NCBI GenBank assembly: GCA_002394685.1
Contig: DGUP01000025.1
Coordinates: forward strand, 1-39,366
Source of the DNA: Treponema sp. UBA4307
GTDB taxonomy: Bacteria; Spirochaetota; Spirochaetia; Treponematales; Treponemataceae
Length of the DNA: 39,366 nt
Direction of reading: 5' to 3'
The translations under genes were made by a program, and so were the position numbers. Below, one piece after another: positions 14,116 through 23,276 of this stretch (positions within the stretch are counted from its first letter, which is position 1; every line of letters starts with the position of its first letter). The notes under the pieces are model-generated. The model ran no database searches. It was given only the letters and a program-made list of their open reading frames with translations, and was not told the origin of the DNA.

Positions 14116-17100
14116 TTATGCTGCAATTGCTCCATGTAAATAAGAAACAAATTCCGTAACTGGAACTACATTTCCATCAAACAGTTCTGTAAAGTCCATA
14201 GATTTGAATGGATCATCTTTAATAAGATTCTTAACTTCAATATCACCATTCTGAAGAACAAATGTTACAATCTGATGCAAGAATTCTTCCTGTGCAGGAT
14301 TAAAGTTGTATTTTGAAAGATATTCGCTCAAAAGCTTTGTTACTGCTTCCGGATTCATTCCGACAATCCTGCGGACAAAAACTCCAAAAGGAGCTCCTTC
14401 TGAAATAGCATCATAATCGGCTTGTGTTCCAAGTTCTACACAAAGAATATGCTGTAAATCCTGAATGTCTTTTTCATTCAATGGCTCAATATTCTTGATT
14501 TTGTTTACAGCTTGGCAATCTGTTGTTTCTGCCAGGTAATCAATTACTCTCTGCTTATAGTTCTTAAACTGCGGATTAATATGCTTGCCGTCTTTTTCAA
14601 TTACTTCATCTTTGAAATTTGTTTCTACAGCTTTCTTTTTAGGACCATCTAAGTACTTAATCAAATCTCTAACCTCAGAACGTACTAGTTCCAGTTTAGA
14701 AACAGTAACTTCGGTCCAGAATTCTGTTGAAAGGAAAGTTTTTAGAATTTCAGACTTGACTTTGATTTCAGGGATTGTCTGCATATCCAAGAGCTGGGAA
14801 ATAATTGTAGTAACTTTCTGAAGAGGTTTACTATAATCTTCTTCACCCCCCAAATGAGAAAGCTCTATATTAAACATCCAGACATCAAAGACTTTTGCAC
14901 TAGATTCTCCACCAATCGGGTCAATCAGAGGAGTTATAACTTTTTTGATTTCTGCAAGCATCAATGGTGTAACATAATCCCATGTCTTGCTATCTGAATA
15001 TTTATCTACTTCTTTTAAGTTATAGCGAACATTGATGTGGTTTTTATCAAGATTCTGAATCAGAGAAATAAGCTCACCTTTCCATTTCTGATAGAACTTA
15101 ACGTGCTCTTCATTTTCCTGATGTTCGCGTTTCTGAAGTTCATAAACCATATCCAGTTTAAGTTCAAAGATTTTCTGGGAAAGATTCAGGCCGCCACCAG
15201 TAATCTTCCCTTTTGGATTAATATCAAAGAAATCAAAATTGTCACAGAAGTCAAAAATATAGAAACCCTGTTTTTCTGAATAAGGCTTTAGTTCTGCATT
15301 TGTGATTCCTTCTTTCCCTTTTCCAAAGAATTCTTTTGAAGGACTGAATACATTAAAATCTTTGCAGACACGAGTTCCACGACCAATCATCTGCCAGAAC
15401 TTAATTACGGAATATACTCTCTTAAAGAAAACAAGATTCAAAACTTCTGGTACATCAATTCCTGTATCAAGCATATCTACTGAAACAGCAATTATTGGTT
15501 CTTTTTCTGGCATTTTAAAATCATCAATAATTGTTCCGGCTTTACTTACACTGTAATCTACAAGCTGGCAGTAATCATCTCCTTTATCAGGATAAACATC
15601 CTTAAAAGTTTTTACGATTTTTTCTGCATGATCATGGTCTACAGCAAAGATAATAGACTTTCCAAGTCTTTCGCCATTATCTACACGAAGACCTTCGTTC
15701 ATTAATGTTTCAAGAACAAGTTTGATTGTTGGGATGTTGATAATATTTTTGTAGAACTCATTGCTCTGTTTTTCTTTTAGATTATCAGGTAAAGCTCCTT
15801 CTTCAGCAAAAACTTCATCATATTCTTTCTTTTCTGCATCAGATAGTTCCGAATACTTAGCCCCATTTTTAAGGCGGGCTGTTGTCTTATCAATGGCAGC
15901 ATAATCTACAAGGAAGCCTTCTTGAACGGCGGTAGGGTAATCATAACTGAATGTTGGGTGTCCTACTTCAAGTCCAAATAATGAGTATGTATCTTCCTGA
16001 CCTTCCTGGTCTTTTGGAGTTGCGGTAAGGCCTAGAACAAGTGAATCAAAATAGTGGAAGATTGCCTGATATTTGTTGTAGCAGGAACGGTGACATTCAT
16101 CGATGATGATTAAATCAAATCTGCCAATTCCAAATGTCTTTTCATCTGTATCAAGAAGATTAAGCATTGTAGGATAAGTGCTTAAAATAACATTCGCATC
16201 AAAATCACGCTGACTTCCACTTACTTCTGAAATTGCACAAAGAGTAGCATTAGGAAGGTATTTTGCAAAAGCTTTTTTTGCCTGGTCTACAAGTTCCGTT
16301 CTGTCTGCAAGGAACAAGACATTTTTTACCCAGTCATTGCGCATTAAAATATCAACAAGAGAAATTGCAAAACGGGTCTTTCCTGTTCCTGTTGCCATAA
16401 CATTCAAAGCTTTTCGCTTGAAACCAGAATAAGCAGTACAAACGGCGGTACAAGCATTTTGAATAAAATAGCGGTCAGAGATTTCCTGATTTACACGAGT
16501 ATCTTCGATAGGTCCAAGTTTACGACGTACAATAAGTGAATGGAGCTCTTTTAATGAATAATAACCAAATACACGACGGGCAGGACCTCCCACACCATCC
16601 ACCATATAAATCTGGTAACCATTTGTATAGAAAATAACAGGCATTATGCCAAATTTATCTTTTAATACCTGAGCATAGATTTTTGCCTGTTTTGCTCCTG
16701 TATCTACATCTTTGCAAGTGCGTTTTGCTTCAATAACAGCAAGTGGTTTACCATCTCTATCATAAAGAACATAGTCTGCATAACCAACTCCAGTAGGAAA
16801 ATCACTTGAAACAGGAATATTGGTGAGTTTTGTTTCGATGCAGGCAGTCTCAGGTTTTACGGCTTCTTTAATATCACAAACTGTCCAGCCAGCTTCACGA
16901 AGATCCATATCGATGAGCGCTGCACGAGTTTCTGCTTCTGTATAATCGATGCTGGAGGTCATCTTTGTGTCTGTTGCAATTTTTCCCTTCTGGGCTACTG
17001 TAAAAGGTGATTTTTTTACTTTGATGATTATTTTCTTTTTTGTCTTTTCTGCTTCAGCGGCACTTGGAACAGCATCCGTTACAGCTTCTTTATTAAATGG

Positions 17101-17487
17101 AAGATAAGAAGAAATGATACCAAGGAATTTTAATATTTCACAAACAGAGTCGTAAAGAGAATGCAGGCAGAGCATGGCCATGCGATTATTGATAGGTTCT
17201 GCATGACTTGCCATATTTCCCAGTTTACGAACATTATGAACGGCGCTTAATTGTGGTTCATCAAGGTATGCTTTGAACTTATAATCTTCAATAAGACCAA
17301 AAAGATCTGACATCTCTGAATACTGACCATACTTTGTTATATAAAAAAGTTTGATTGCACATTCCAAGCCATTGCGGGCAGATCGCACTGAAGCATCAGG
17401 AAACTGACTTACAAAAACTTCTGCCTGATTACAGTAATTATACAAATCGCTTAATCCAGAATACTTTTTTAAAAAATCAAAGTTCAT
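14116..17487 (-). CDS. hsdR: Type I restriction endonuclease, R subunit
   Basis: 1123 aa. Residues 1-120 are a DUF4145-like helical domain, then the nuclease domain (YADYVL with Asp at 238, AVIEAKR at 250-256), the helicase motifs ATGTGKT (365-371), DECH (463-466), LTATP (487-491) and QMIGRGTR (699-706), and a C-terminal EcoEI_R-type domain. In a complex with HsdM and HsdS it translocates unmodified DNA by ATP hydrolysis and cuts at a distance. All catalytic residues are intact. It is separated from hsdM and hsdS by five small genes, but the spacing (18 nt after DUF3791) keeps it in the same operon. Confidence 0.95.
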   Translation of the reverse strand: MNFDFLKKYSGLSDLYNYCNQAEVFVSQFPDASVRSARNGLECAIKLFYITKYGQYSEMSDLFGLIEDYKFKAYLDEPQLSAVHNVRKLGNMASHAEPINNRMAMLCLHSLYDSVCEILKFLGIISSYLPFNKEAVTDAVPSAAEAEKTKKKIIIKVKKSPFTVAQKGKIATDTKMTSSIDYTEAETRAALIDMDLREAGWTVCDIKEAVKPETACIETKLTNIPVSSDFPTGVGYADYVLYDRDGKPLAVIEAKRTCKDVDTGAKQAKIYAQVLKDKFGIMPVIFYTNGYQIYMVDGVGGPARRVFGYYSLKELHSLIVRRKLGPIEDTRVNQEISDRYFIQNACTAVCTAYSGFKRKALNVMATGTGKTRFAISLVDILMRNDWVKNVLFLADRTELVDQAKKAFAKYLPNATLCAISEVSGSQRDFDANVILSTYPTMLNLLDTDEKTFGIGRFDLIIIDECHRSCYNKYQAIFHYFDSLVLGLTATPKDQEGQEDTYSLFGLEVGHPTFSYDYPTAVQEGFLVDYAAIDKTTARLKNGAKYSELSDAEKKEYDEVFAEEGALPDNLKEKQSNEFYKNIINIPTIKLVLETLMNEGLRVDNGERLGKSIIFAVDHDHAEKIVKTFKDVYPDKGDDYCQLVDYSVSKAGTIIDDFKMPEKEPIIAVSVDMLDTGIDVPEVLNLVFFKRVYSVIKFWQMIGRGTRVCKDFNVFSPSKEFFGKGKEGITNAELKPYSEKQGFYIFDFCDNFDFFDINPKGKITGGGLNLSQKIFELKLDMVYELQKREHQENEEHVKFYQKWKGELISLIQNLDKNHINVRYNLKEVDKYSDSKTWDYVTPLMLAEIKKVITPLIDPIGGESSAKVFDVWMFNIELSHLGGEEDYSKPLQKVTTIISQLLDMQTIPEIKVKSEILKTFLSTEFWTEVTVSKLELVRSEVRDLIKYLDGPKKKAVETNFKDEVIEKDGKHINPQFKNYKQRVIDYLAETTDCQAVNKIKNIEPLNEKDIQDLQHILCVELGTQADYDAISEGAPFGVFVRRIVGMNPEAVTKLLSEYLSKYNFNPAQEEFLHQIVTFVLQNGDIEVKNLIKDDPFKSMDFTELFDGNVVPVTEFVSYLHGAIAA

Positions 17488-17505
17488 GGTTTTTCTCTCA
17501 CTCAG

Positions 17506-17709
17506 TTATTTGGTTTTACTTTCAATAAGTTTATCTATATCTGCGTAAGCATTTTCCAGAGCTTCGCTATGATACATTTCATACATATTAAAAACATAAT
17601 CAGTCAGCTTTAATTCATCAAGTTGACGAAGAATCTTATCTGCTGTTGTATTTTTATAACGAGCGTACTGTTCCATAAGGAACGTAAAAAATTCCATTTC
17701 TTTTGACAT
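17506..17709 (-). CDS. DUF3791 protein
   Basis: 67 aa, with the family's order of motifs: EFFTFLMEQYARYKNTTADK, then ILRQLDELKLTDYVFNMYEM. DUF3791 genes repeatedly lie beside DUF3990 genes and are proposed antitoxins or immunity partners of these ADP-ribosyltransferase-like proteins. The ATG directly follows the previous gene's TAA. Function inferred from this neighbourhood. Confidence 0.8.
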   Translation of the reverse strand: MSKEMEFFTFLMEQYARYKNTTADKILRQLDELKLTDYVFNMYEMYHSEALENAYADIDKLIESKTK

Positions 17710-17955
17710 TTAATCTCTCCTTAGATACAAGGAATTACGAGGTTCTCCTGTAACAAGTTCTGCTTCCCACATATCAAAAATTCCCGCAGGACTGAATTCC
17801 CACATTTCAAGTTCAGGATTACAAAGCATCTGATAGGTTTTGGAAAACAAGAACTTTCTGTAGGAATCCATAATTGGATAACCATATTTATTGCTTATAA
17901 GCAGAGAAACTTCATTATCATAAAACTGAAGAATGTATGGCAGTTCTTTTCCCAT
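17710..17955 (-). CDS. Small protein of the DUF3990/DUF3791 module
   Basis: 81 aa. The C-terminal part (FLFSKTYQMLCNPELEMWEF, then SPAGIFDMWEAELVTGEPRN) is a conserved pattern that I associate with proteins encoded next to DUF3990 and DUF3791 genes. No enzymatic residues stand out. The start follows the DUF3990 stop without a gap, and the next gene follows without a gap, so the three are translated together. It is probably a second antitoxin or adaptor. Confidence 0.65.
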   Translation of the reverse strand: MGKELPYILQFYDNEVSLLISNKYGYPIMDSYRKFLFSKTYQMLCNPELEMWEFSPAGIFDMWEAELVTGEPRNSLYLRRD

Positions 17956-18432
17956 TTATTTTACCTCCAGAAACTTTAGTTTTTTTATTGCATTTTCGGT
18001 TCTAAAAGTATATTGGTCACACAATTTTTGCGGCATCAATCTTTTTATCGTTTCTTCAATATCATAGATTCCTGCAAAATAAAGACTTATAACCGGCATT
18101 GTTCTGTCGTTTGCAACAGGTCCAATTACAATATCATAGTCATCATTAGGAATAATCTGATTTTTTCGGTTCATTGTAACGTACTCAAGCCATTCTTTTT
18201 GAGCTTGTGTAAAATGAAGAATCTTTAAATCTGAAACTGAAGTATCATCAAAATCAAATACAGAGACTGTTGCTTTTCCAGTTTCACGCCTTTTTACGGT
18301 TAATTCAGACCATCGTTTGGCCTGCTCAAAACTGGAGGTAAGGTAGAATCCCTTGCCAAAATCAAGGCGTCTGTCTGATTCCAATATTTGAGGATTTGAA
18401 ACTTCTACATTGCTACCATGATATAGAAACAT
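17956..18432 (-). CDS. DUF3990 ADP-ribosyltransferase-like toxin candidate
   Basis: 158 aa from the ATG at 18432, with GGAG 8 nt upstream; an earlier GTG at 18441 is possible. The N-terminus LYHGSNVEVSNPQIL, then LDFGKGFYLTSSFEQAKRWS, is the family signature: YHGS and GFYLT resemble the H-Y or R-Y core of ADP-ribosyltransferases. Together with the 81-aa and DUF3791 genes it is likely a toxin-antitoxin system that modifies a host target with NAD. It lies 20 nt after darG, another ADP-ribosylation module. Function inferred. Confidence 0.75.
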   Translation of the reverse strand: MFLYHGSNVEVSNPQILESDRRLDFGKGFYLTSSFEQAKRWSELTVKRRETGKATVSVFDFDDTSVSDLKILHFTQAQKEWLEYVTMNRKNQIIPNDDYDIVIGPVANDRTMPVISLYFAGIYDIEETIKRLMPQKLCDQYTFRTENAIKKLKFLEVK

Positions 18433-18452
18433 ATAATTCACTCCGTATTCTT

Positions 18453-19511
18453 TTAATAAACAAATTTTAACATTGTCTTTTGGCCTACAATTTGTTTATT
18501 AAAAGAATAGCCTATTAATTCTTTTCTGACCAAATCTAATTCTACTAATCTGTTAAAGACTTTATTTACTGTTTCTCTAGAATATTTTCTCTTTTCATCA
18601 GACCAGGCATAAAATGAAGATTCAATGGCATTGTATTCAGAACTCTCATTCTCTTTCAATATTGCTATTAATGTTGCAACTATTTCCAATGTTCCTTCAT
18701 CAGAAATAGAATTTGCAAACTGTGTCGCTCTCATAATTGGATATGTGTATTTATCAATGACCTTATTTACGGAATCACTTATAAGTTTACTTTTTAACAG
18801 TTCATAAGTATCATTATTCGATGTATTATAATATGATTGAAACTCTCGTATTCGTTTAGAACAAACTTCTATAACATGTGAGTAAGGTCCATTTTTGTTT
18901 TTTTCAAATTTGAAATAATCAGTTCCAGCAAACATATCCATAAAATAAGCAGTTTTTTGAAGCCTTAATTTTGTAAAACGTACTCCTGTTGTTTGTGTTT
19001 TTATATCTAAGAGAAGTAAATCTGCAGCAGACATTTTTGGTTCTTGTTTTGGAACATTCTTATAATATTTTGATGGCTCATATATTATAAAGTCAAATTG
19101 TTCTGCCAATGGTTTGATTGCTTTTTCAATCAGTTCTTTTACTGTTACCCAAGCTAATCCTCCATTGCCACATCCTAAAGGTGGTATAGCAATAGATTTT
19201 ATATTTTGAAAAGGTAGTTTTTTTACCAGATCTGCTAAGCCAGATTCTATGTATGAATATTCTGAATTATTACGCCATTTATCTTTTGTCGGGAAATTAG
19301 CAATAGTTTTTCCATTTTCATTATAAAATGTAACTATACCAACGTGAAATTTTCCACTTTTACATTGCTTTACATACTCTTTTTCATTTTCTGGAAAAGC
19401 AAGTTTAAATTGATAAGCAATACCTTTACCCATAAAACCTTCACAATTTACAGTGTTTACAAGGCAATCTGCAGAGGATGTTAAAATGTCACCAATTGTG
19501 TATTTAACCAT
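18453..19511 (-). CDS. darG: DarG antitoxin (DNA ADP-ribosylglycohydrolase)
   Basis: 352 aa. Residues 1-155 are a macrodomain (GDILTSSADCLVNTVNCEGF, MGKGIAYQFKLAFP, IAIPPLGCGNGGLAW), the part that removes ADP-ribose from DNA. The C-terminal part (VRFTKLRLQKTAYFMDMFAG, FKFEKNKNGPYSHVIEV) is the helical domain that binds and blocks DarT in this family. It overlaps darT by 8 nt. It neutralises DarT; when phage infection disturbs the balance, DarT modifies phage DNA. Both domains look intact. Confidence 0.92.
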   Translation of the reverse strand: MVKYTIGDILTSSADCLVNTVNCEGFMGKGIAYQFKLAFPENEKEYVKQCKSGKFHVGIVTFYNENGKTIANFPTKDKWRNNSEYSYIESGLADLVKKLPFQNIKSIAIPPLGCGNGGLAWVTVKELIEKAIKPLAEQFDFIIYEPSKYYKNVPKQEPKMSAADLLLLDIKTQTTGVRFTKLRLQKTAYFMDMFAGTDYFKFEKNKNGPYSHVIEVCSKRIREFQSYYNTSNNDTYELLKSKLISDSVNKVIDKYTYPIMRATQFANSISDEGTLEIVATLIAILKENESSEYNAIESSFYAWSDEKRKYSRETVNKVFNRLVELDLVRKELIGYSFNKQIVGQKTMLKFVY

Positions 19512-20106
19512 AATAAACCCTTGAAAAATGAGTTACATCAACTTCGATATTTATATTATACCTTCTTAATATAGATTCGACCATATTTTTTGTTTCAACA
19601 TCAGGAACTTTGATAAAAGCAATACTATTAATTGATACAGTTGACGGTGAAACACATTCAGCCATACATACCTCTCGAATATGATTATCTAAATAATTTC
19701 TATCTGGATTATCAATAACATTCCATTCAATTTTTTCAAAGCCATCATCATAATCAAAAATATCAATATTTGATTCATCTAATGGATGCGTTGGTATTAT
19801 CTTCCATCCATTTTGTCTTGCATTACTCCTCCAAACACATAAGTAAATAAACTTTCTATTTGCACCAATTTCCCGCGAATTGATAAAAACTCTTCCATCA
19901 AACGCAGTCCCCATATAAAAATGAAAAGGAACAAAACTATTCAAGTTTAATTTAGACTCTCTTTTATCTATTATTTCATGATCAGCAATATCAACAAAAG
20001 CAAGCTTTTGGACATCATTACGCGATAAGAGTCCGTATTGTATAATACTTTCCAAATTTTCCAATACTGTTAAATGATATAAAAGTTTACCTGTTTTATG
20101 TGCCAT
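19504..20106 (-). CDS. darT: DarT DNA ADP-ribosyltransferase toxin
   Basis: 200 aa, the usual length. LYHLTVLENLESIIQYGLLS holds the N-terminal NAD-site His11; DKRESKLNLNSFVPFHFYMG carries Arg49 and the hydrophobic strand before the NAD pocket; VCMAECVSPS holds the catalytic Glu150. DarT attaches ADP-ribose to thymidine or guanosine in single-stranded DNA and blocks replication. The pair is an antiphage system. The start codon follows the hsdS stop without a gap. All key residues present. Confidence 0.92.
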   Translation of the reverse strand: MAHKTGKLLYHLTVLENLESIIQYGLLSRNDVQKLAFVDIADHEIIDKRESKLNLNSFVPFHFYMGTAFDGRVFINSREIGANRKFIYLCVWRSNARQNGWKIIPTHPLDESNIDIFDYDDGFEKIEWNVIDNPDRNYLDNHIREVCMAECVSPSTVSINSIAFIKVPDVETKNMVESILRRYNINIEVDVTHFSRVYYG

Positions 20107-21213
20107 TTATTCTACTCCAAAGTATTCCTGCATTTTGCTATCTAACAGTTCCTGTAAGTCTGCAATCTGCTGTTTTACAACAAATTTCGATTTGTCGATT
20201 TGCTGGACGAAGGCGGCGAATTGGTTTTGCAACTCTATAGGTACCTTAGGTATTATGAAATTTTCAATATCCTTCGTGCTCATATTAGGTTGAGAAGATC
20301 CCTTACAACATGCTTGTATATAAGATGTAAACGAGTGTTGCATAAAGCAATAGAATATATAATGAATATTAGTATTATCTTTTGGACGGATTCTGCCTAC
20401 TCGCTGATTTAATAAACATGGTAAATCACAAGCTCTTATCATACAGGTTTTTACATTTCCTAGAGATTGAATTATAGGTCGAGTGAGCGCCATCACAATA
20501 TCATTTTCATTTAAGGAGAAGTTATTATACTTTTCTATGAAGGAGTTTGGTAAATAATTTGTTGTTTCCCATGATATATCATTTATTGCGACATTACCAA
20601 TTTGAAGTATTTTAACTCCTTCGTTGTCAGAAATATCATTGCTTTTAAAAGAATATCCTCCTGATACGTCACAAACATCTTTTATGATAACAGTTTCTTT
20701 AATCTCTCCAAACATCTCGATAAATTCGGATTTGACAGCTTCATCAAGTAAAGAAAGCTGCTGTTTTTTGTTATCGATTGCAGATTGGATGGTGTCTAAT
20801 TCCATTGCAATGGTATTTTGAATCTCTGGAGAAGGATAATCAATTTCCATGTTGCTGAAATCAGAGATCCATAATCGCTTATGAGAAAAAGGAACATAAT
20901 TTATATTGTTTAGTGCATAGTGAAGATACTTCAATGAATCATCTTTGTTATGTTTATGAAGTATCTTCATGGCAGATGACTTAACTTTAAAATCAAAATC
21001 AACATATTTTGTATCACGAGTAAAATCATCGAAAATAATAACAGGTTCGTTTTTCCCTTTAAAAATACCTTCAGTTTCATTTGTATAACCAAGTACAAAT
21101 GATTTTCCTGCAGTCAAAACCGGAAGTTTATATTCATCAGAATAATTCTCTGTTTCAACAATATATTTTGTAGGTTGCTCGTAATCCAGAAGGTCTTTCA
21201 GTTTCTTTTTCAT
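20107..21213 (-). CDS. hsdS: Type I specificity subunit
   Basis: 368 aa with two target-recognition domains: TRD1 about 1-120 (KYIVETENYSDEYKLPVLTA, EPVIIFDDFTRDTKYVDFDF) and TRD2 about 175-310 (IIKDVCDVSGGYSFKSNDIS, KILQIGNVAINDISW), each followed by a conserved helical spacer (ELDTIQSAIDNKKQQLSLLDEA-type at about 140-165 and a copy at the C-terminus). It defines the bipartite DNA site of the HsdM/HsdS/HsdR complex. The ATG overlaps the hsdM stop (ATGA). TRD1 begins at the first residues, so the N-terminus is shorter than in some HsdS proteins. Confidence 0.93.
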   Translation of the reverse strand: MKKKLKDLLDYEQPTKYIVETENYSDEYKLPVLTAGKSFVLGYTNETEGIFKGKNEPVIIFDDFTRDTKYVDFDFKVKSSAMKILHKHNKDDSLKYLHYALNNINYVPFSHKRLWISDFSNMEIDYPSPEIQNTIAMELDTIQSAIDNKKQQLSLLDEAVKSEFIEMFGEIKETVIIKDVCDVSGGYSFKSNDISDNEGVKILQIGNVAINDISWETTNYLPNSFIEKYNNFSLNENDIVMALTRPIIQSLGNVKTCMIRACDLPCLLNQRVGRIRPKDNTNIHYIFYCFMQHSFTSYIQACCKGSSQPNMSTKDIENFIIPKVPIELQNQFAAFVQQIDKSKFVVKQQIADLQELLDSKMQEYFGVE

Positions 21214-22739
21214 TCCGCAGCTCCCTGTAACTCATTCATAATTTGTGCAAACTGCTTTTCAAGTTCATTGATAGAAGCAAAGATTTCTTTTACAGGACGA
21301 TATTCCTTCTTTTCAACTTCCTTTTTCTGATACTTGTTGAAAGAGAAAACATAATCATTATCAACAATTTCCTGCTTATCTACAAGAAAAGACTTTTCAT
21401 AATGAGTTCGTTCTGCCTCTTTGTCACGGTTGTTCCAGCGGTTAATAATGTCTGGAATATCGTTTGCATCGATTGGGTCGCGTTTCTGATCCAGACTGTA
21501 ACCATCATTTTCCATGTTGTACATCCAGACCTTGTCGGTACCGCCAGAATTTGTTTTTGTAAAAATAAGAATACCTGTCTGTACTGGTGAATAAGGATTA
21601 AACACACCATTTGGCATAAAAATAATTCCTTCAAGACGTTGGTTTTCTACAAGTTCCTTGCGAAGCTTTGTATAGGCTTTGTCATTTGTGTTGTTCAAAA
21701 CACCAACTGGAATGATGCTTACACAACGACCGCCAACTTTAAGGAGTCTAAGAAACAAACTCAAAAAGAGAAGTTCTGTTTTCTTTGTTCCACCGCTAAT
21801 CTGATTCAATGATTTAGCAACTGTACTTGGATCAAGACTTCCGCTGAATGGTGGATTTGCAAGAATAAGTGTGTGTGAATCTTTTTCCTCGTAATCTTCG
21901 CCCAAAGAATTGTTGTATTTGATTGTCGGGTTTTCCACTCCGTGCAAGGTCATATTCATACAGCCGATTCTGAGCATGTCTGTGTCGGTGTCAAAACCTG
22001 TAAACATCTTATTGTGGAAATGCTGGTTGTTTGTTTTGTTTGTAAGTTCTTTTGAGTAGTGCTCCTGAATGTATTTTGCACTTTCGCTAAGAAATCCCGC
22101 TGTTCCCATTGCAGGGTCAATGATTGTATCTGTAAGACCTGGCTTTGCAATTTCTACCATCATGTCGATTATATGGCGTGGAGTACGGAACTGTCCGTTA
22201 TCACCACTGGTTGCCATTTTTGAAAGCAGGTATTCATAGCAGTCGCCCATCATGTCTGTCTTGTTGAAACCAAGATTCGGGTCGCTCAAAGCTTCAATCA
22301 TTTTACCCAAAATGTATGGGTTTGAAACTGCAAATTCAGCTTTTTCCATGTACTTAGCGAAAGAAGTTACTTTATCGCCGTGGAGTTTTTTGATGAAAGG
22401 AAAAACATTGTTTTTGAGGTTATCAAACTTTTTGCCGTTGTCTCCCCATGTGCTGAAAACGCTCCAACGAAGGTCAGCATAAGAACAGTTAATTTTATCT
22501 TCTTCGTCGATATAAAAGCCGTCCTTAAAAATCAGGTCGTAGTCTTCAAGATTTACTTCTACGCCTGCTGCAACAAGACTGTTTATTTTTCGTTCTATTT
22601 TAATCTGGTTGTCATCCAGCATTTTTATAAAAATGAGATATGTTATCTGCTGTATATCAATCCATGGGTTTGTCATCTGGTTTGACCACATTGCATTCCA
22701 AAGATTGTCTAATTTGTTTTTAATATTACCTGTAATCAT
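21210..22739 (-). CDS. hsdM: Type I DNA methyltransferase subunit
   Basis: 509 aa. N-terminal helical domain to about 150 (WIDIQQITYLIFIKMLDD), then an N6-adenine methyltransferase with IIDPAMGTAGFL (206-217) as the SAM-binding motif and LANPPF (293-298) as the catalytic NPPF motif; the region FRTPRHIIDMMVEIAKPG is the usual link. It methylates adenine in the sequence set by HsdS and protects the host. AAGGA lies 8 nt before the ATG. It is preceded by the 134-aa gene, which carries the operon promoter motif, though TATAAT 33 nt upstream suggests an extra promoter. Confidence 0.95.
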   Translation of the reverse strand: MITGNIKNKLDNLWNAMWSNQMTNPWIDIQQITYLIFIKMLDDNQIKIERKINSLVAAGVEVNLEDYDLIFKDGFYIDEEDKINCSYADLRWSVFSTWGDNGKKFDNLKNNVFPFIKKLHGDKVTSFAKYMEKAEFAVSNPYILGKMIEALSDPNLGFNKTDMMGDCYEYLLSKMATSGDNGQFRTPRHIIDMMVEIAKPGLTDTIIDPAMGTAGFLSESAKYIQEHYSKELTNKTNNQHFHNKMFTGFDTDTDMLRIGCMNMTLHGVENPTIKYNNSLGEDYEEKDSHTLILANPPFSGSLDPSTVAKSLNQISGGTKKTELLFLSLFLRLLKVGGRCVSIIPVGVLNNTNDKAYTKLRKELVENQRLEGIIFMPNGVFNPYSPVQTGILIFTKTNSGGTDKVWMYNMENDGYSLDQKRDPIDANDIPDIINRWNNRDKEAERTHYEKSFLVDKQEIVDNDYVFSFNKYQKKEVEKKEYRPVKEIFASINELEKQFAQIMNELQGAAE

Positions 22740-22781
22740 TTTCTAATCCTTTTTTATAAGTGTTTAATTATAGCACAAAAA

Positions 22782-23186
22782 CTATAATTTTGCTCCCTGT
22801 TTATCCAGGCCAGTTGCGTATTCTTCAGAAACTCCTATTGCTTTCAATGTTATTCCATCCGATGAGAGTGCGGTTATTTTCGCAAGAACAGGAATATGTG
22901 TTGGCGGCAAAAAACAGGCCAGATTAGGAAGAAGCATGTTCATTTCTATTTCTGAACCCTCTTTTACATGGTAAGTTTTCTTATACCGTTCACCTGTCCA
23001 TTCGTTTTCGATTGCAAGTATGACGGTAAAATCTTCATCTGTAGGTTTTATGGATTCTAGTGTGCAAAAATTGGCTTCTGTTTCTTCTTCAGGTAAGAAG
23101 GATAATTCTTCTCCAATTTTTGAAGTTTCTTCTTCAAGGAATTCAGAGTCTACGTAATTGCTTATATTGTTATTATATTTTTTCAT
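22782..23186 (-). CDS. Unknown 134-aa leader protein of the hsd operon
   Basis: 134 aa, not recognised. The first 45 residues are very acidic and disordered (EFLEEETSKIGEELSFLPEE); the rest is predicted beta-rich (TVILAIENEWTGERYKKTYH, ITALSSDGITLKAIGVSEE). No catalytic motif. Ribosome site AGGAGAA 9 nt before ATG. It is the first gene after the motif TGTCAAC of unit C, 42 nt upstream of hsdM. The acidic N-terminus could mimic DNA, or it could be a small regulator of restriction; both are guesses. Confidence 0.6.
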   Translation of the reverse strand: MKKYNNNISNYVDSEFLEEETSKIGEELSFLPEEETEANFCTLESIKPTDEDFTVILAIENEWTGERYKKTYHVKEGSEIEMNMLLPNLACFLPPTHIPVLAKITALSSDGITLKAIGVSEEYATGLDKQGAKL

Positions 23187-23212
23187 CTATTTAATTCTCC
23201 TATGAAAATAAT

Positions 23213-23240
23213 AAGCTGGCAGTTTCTGTAAAAGTTGACA
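23213..23240 (-). promoter_or_regulatory. Island promoter motif of unit C (hsd operon)
   Basis: TGTCAAC (23234-23240) plus TTTT, then CCAGCTT (23213-23219) at the fixed 14-nt spacing, minus strand. The T-tract of the preceding terminator abuts it. The region from the motif to the 134-aa ATG is 55 nt. Confidence 0.7.
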
Positions 23241-23270
23241 AAAAAAAGCAGGATTTTTTTGTCCTGCTTT
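23241..23270 (-). terminator. Terminator of unit B
   Basis: Minus strand: AAAGCAGGA (23262-23270) pairs with TCCTGCTTT (23245-23253), loop of 8, then a T-run into 23241. It follows the 542-aa gene directly and separates unit B from the hsd operon. Confidence 0.88.
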
Positions 23271-23276
23271 ATATTT

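Noticed and set aside
15037..15556. Long plus-strand frames opposite hsdR
   Set aside because: They are shadows of the hsdR coding frame; hsdR has all motifs and continuous homology.
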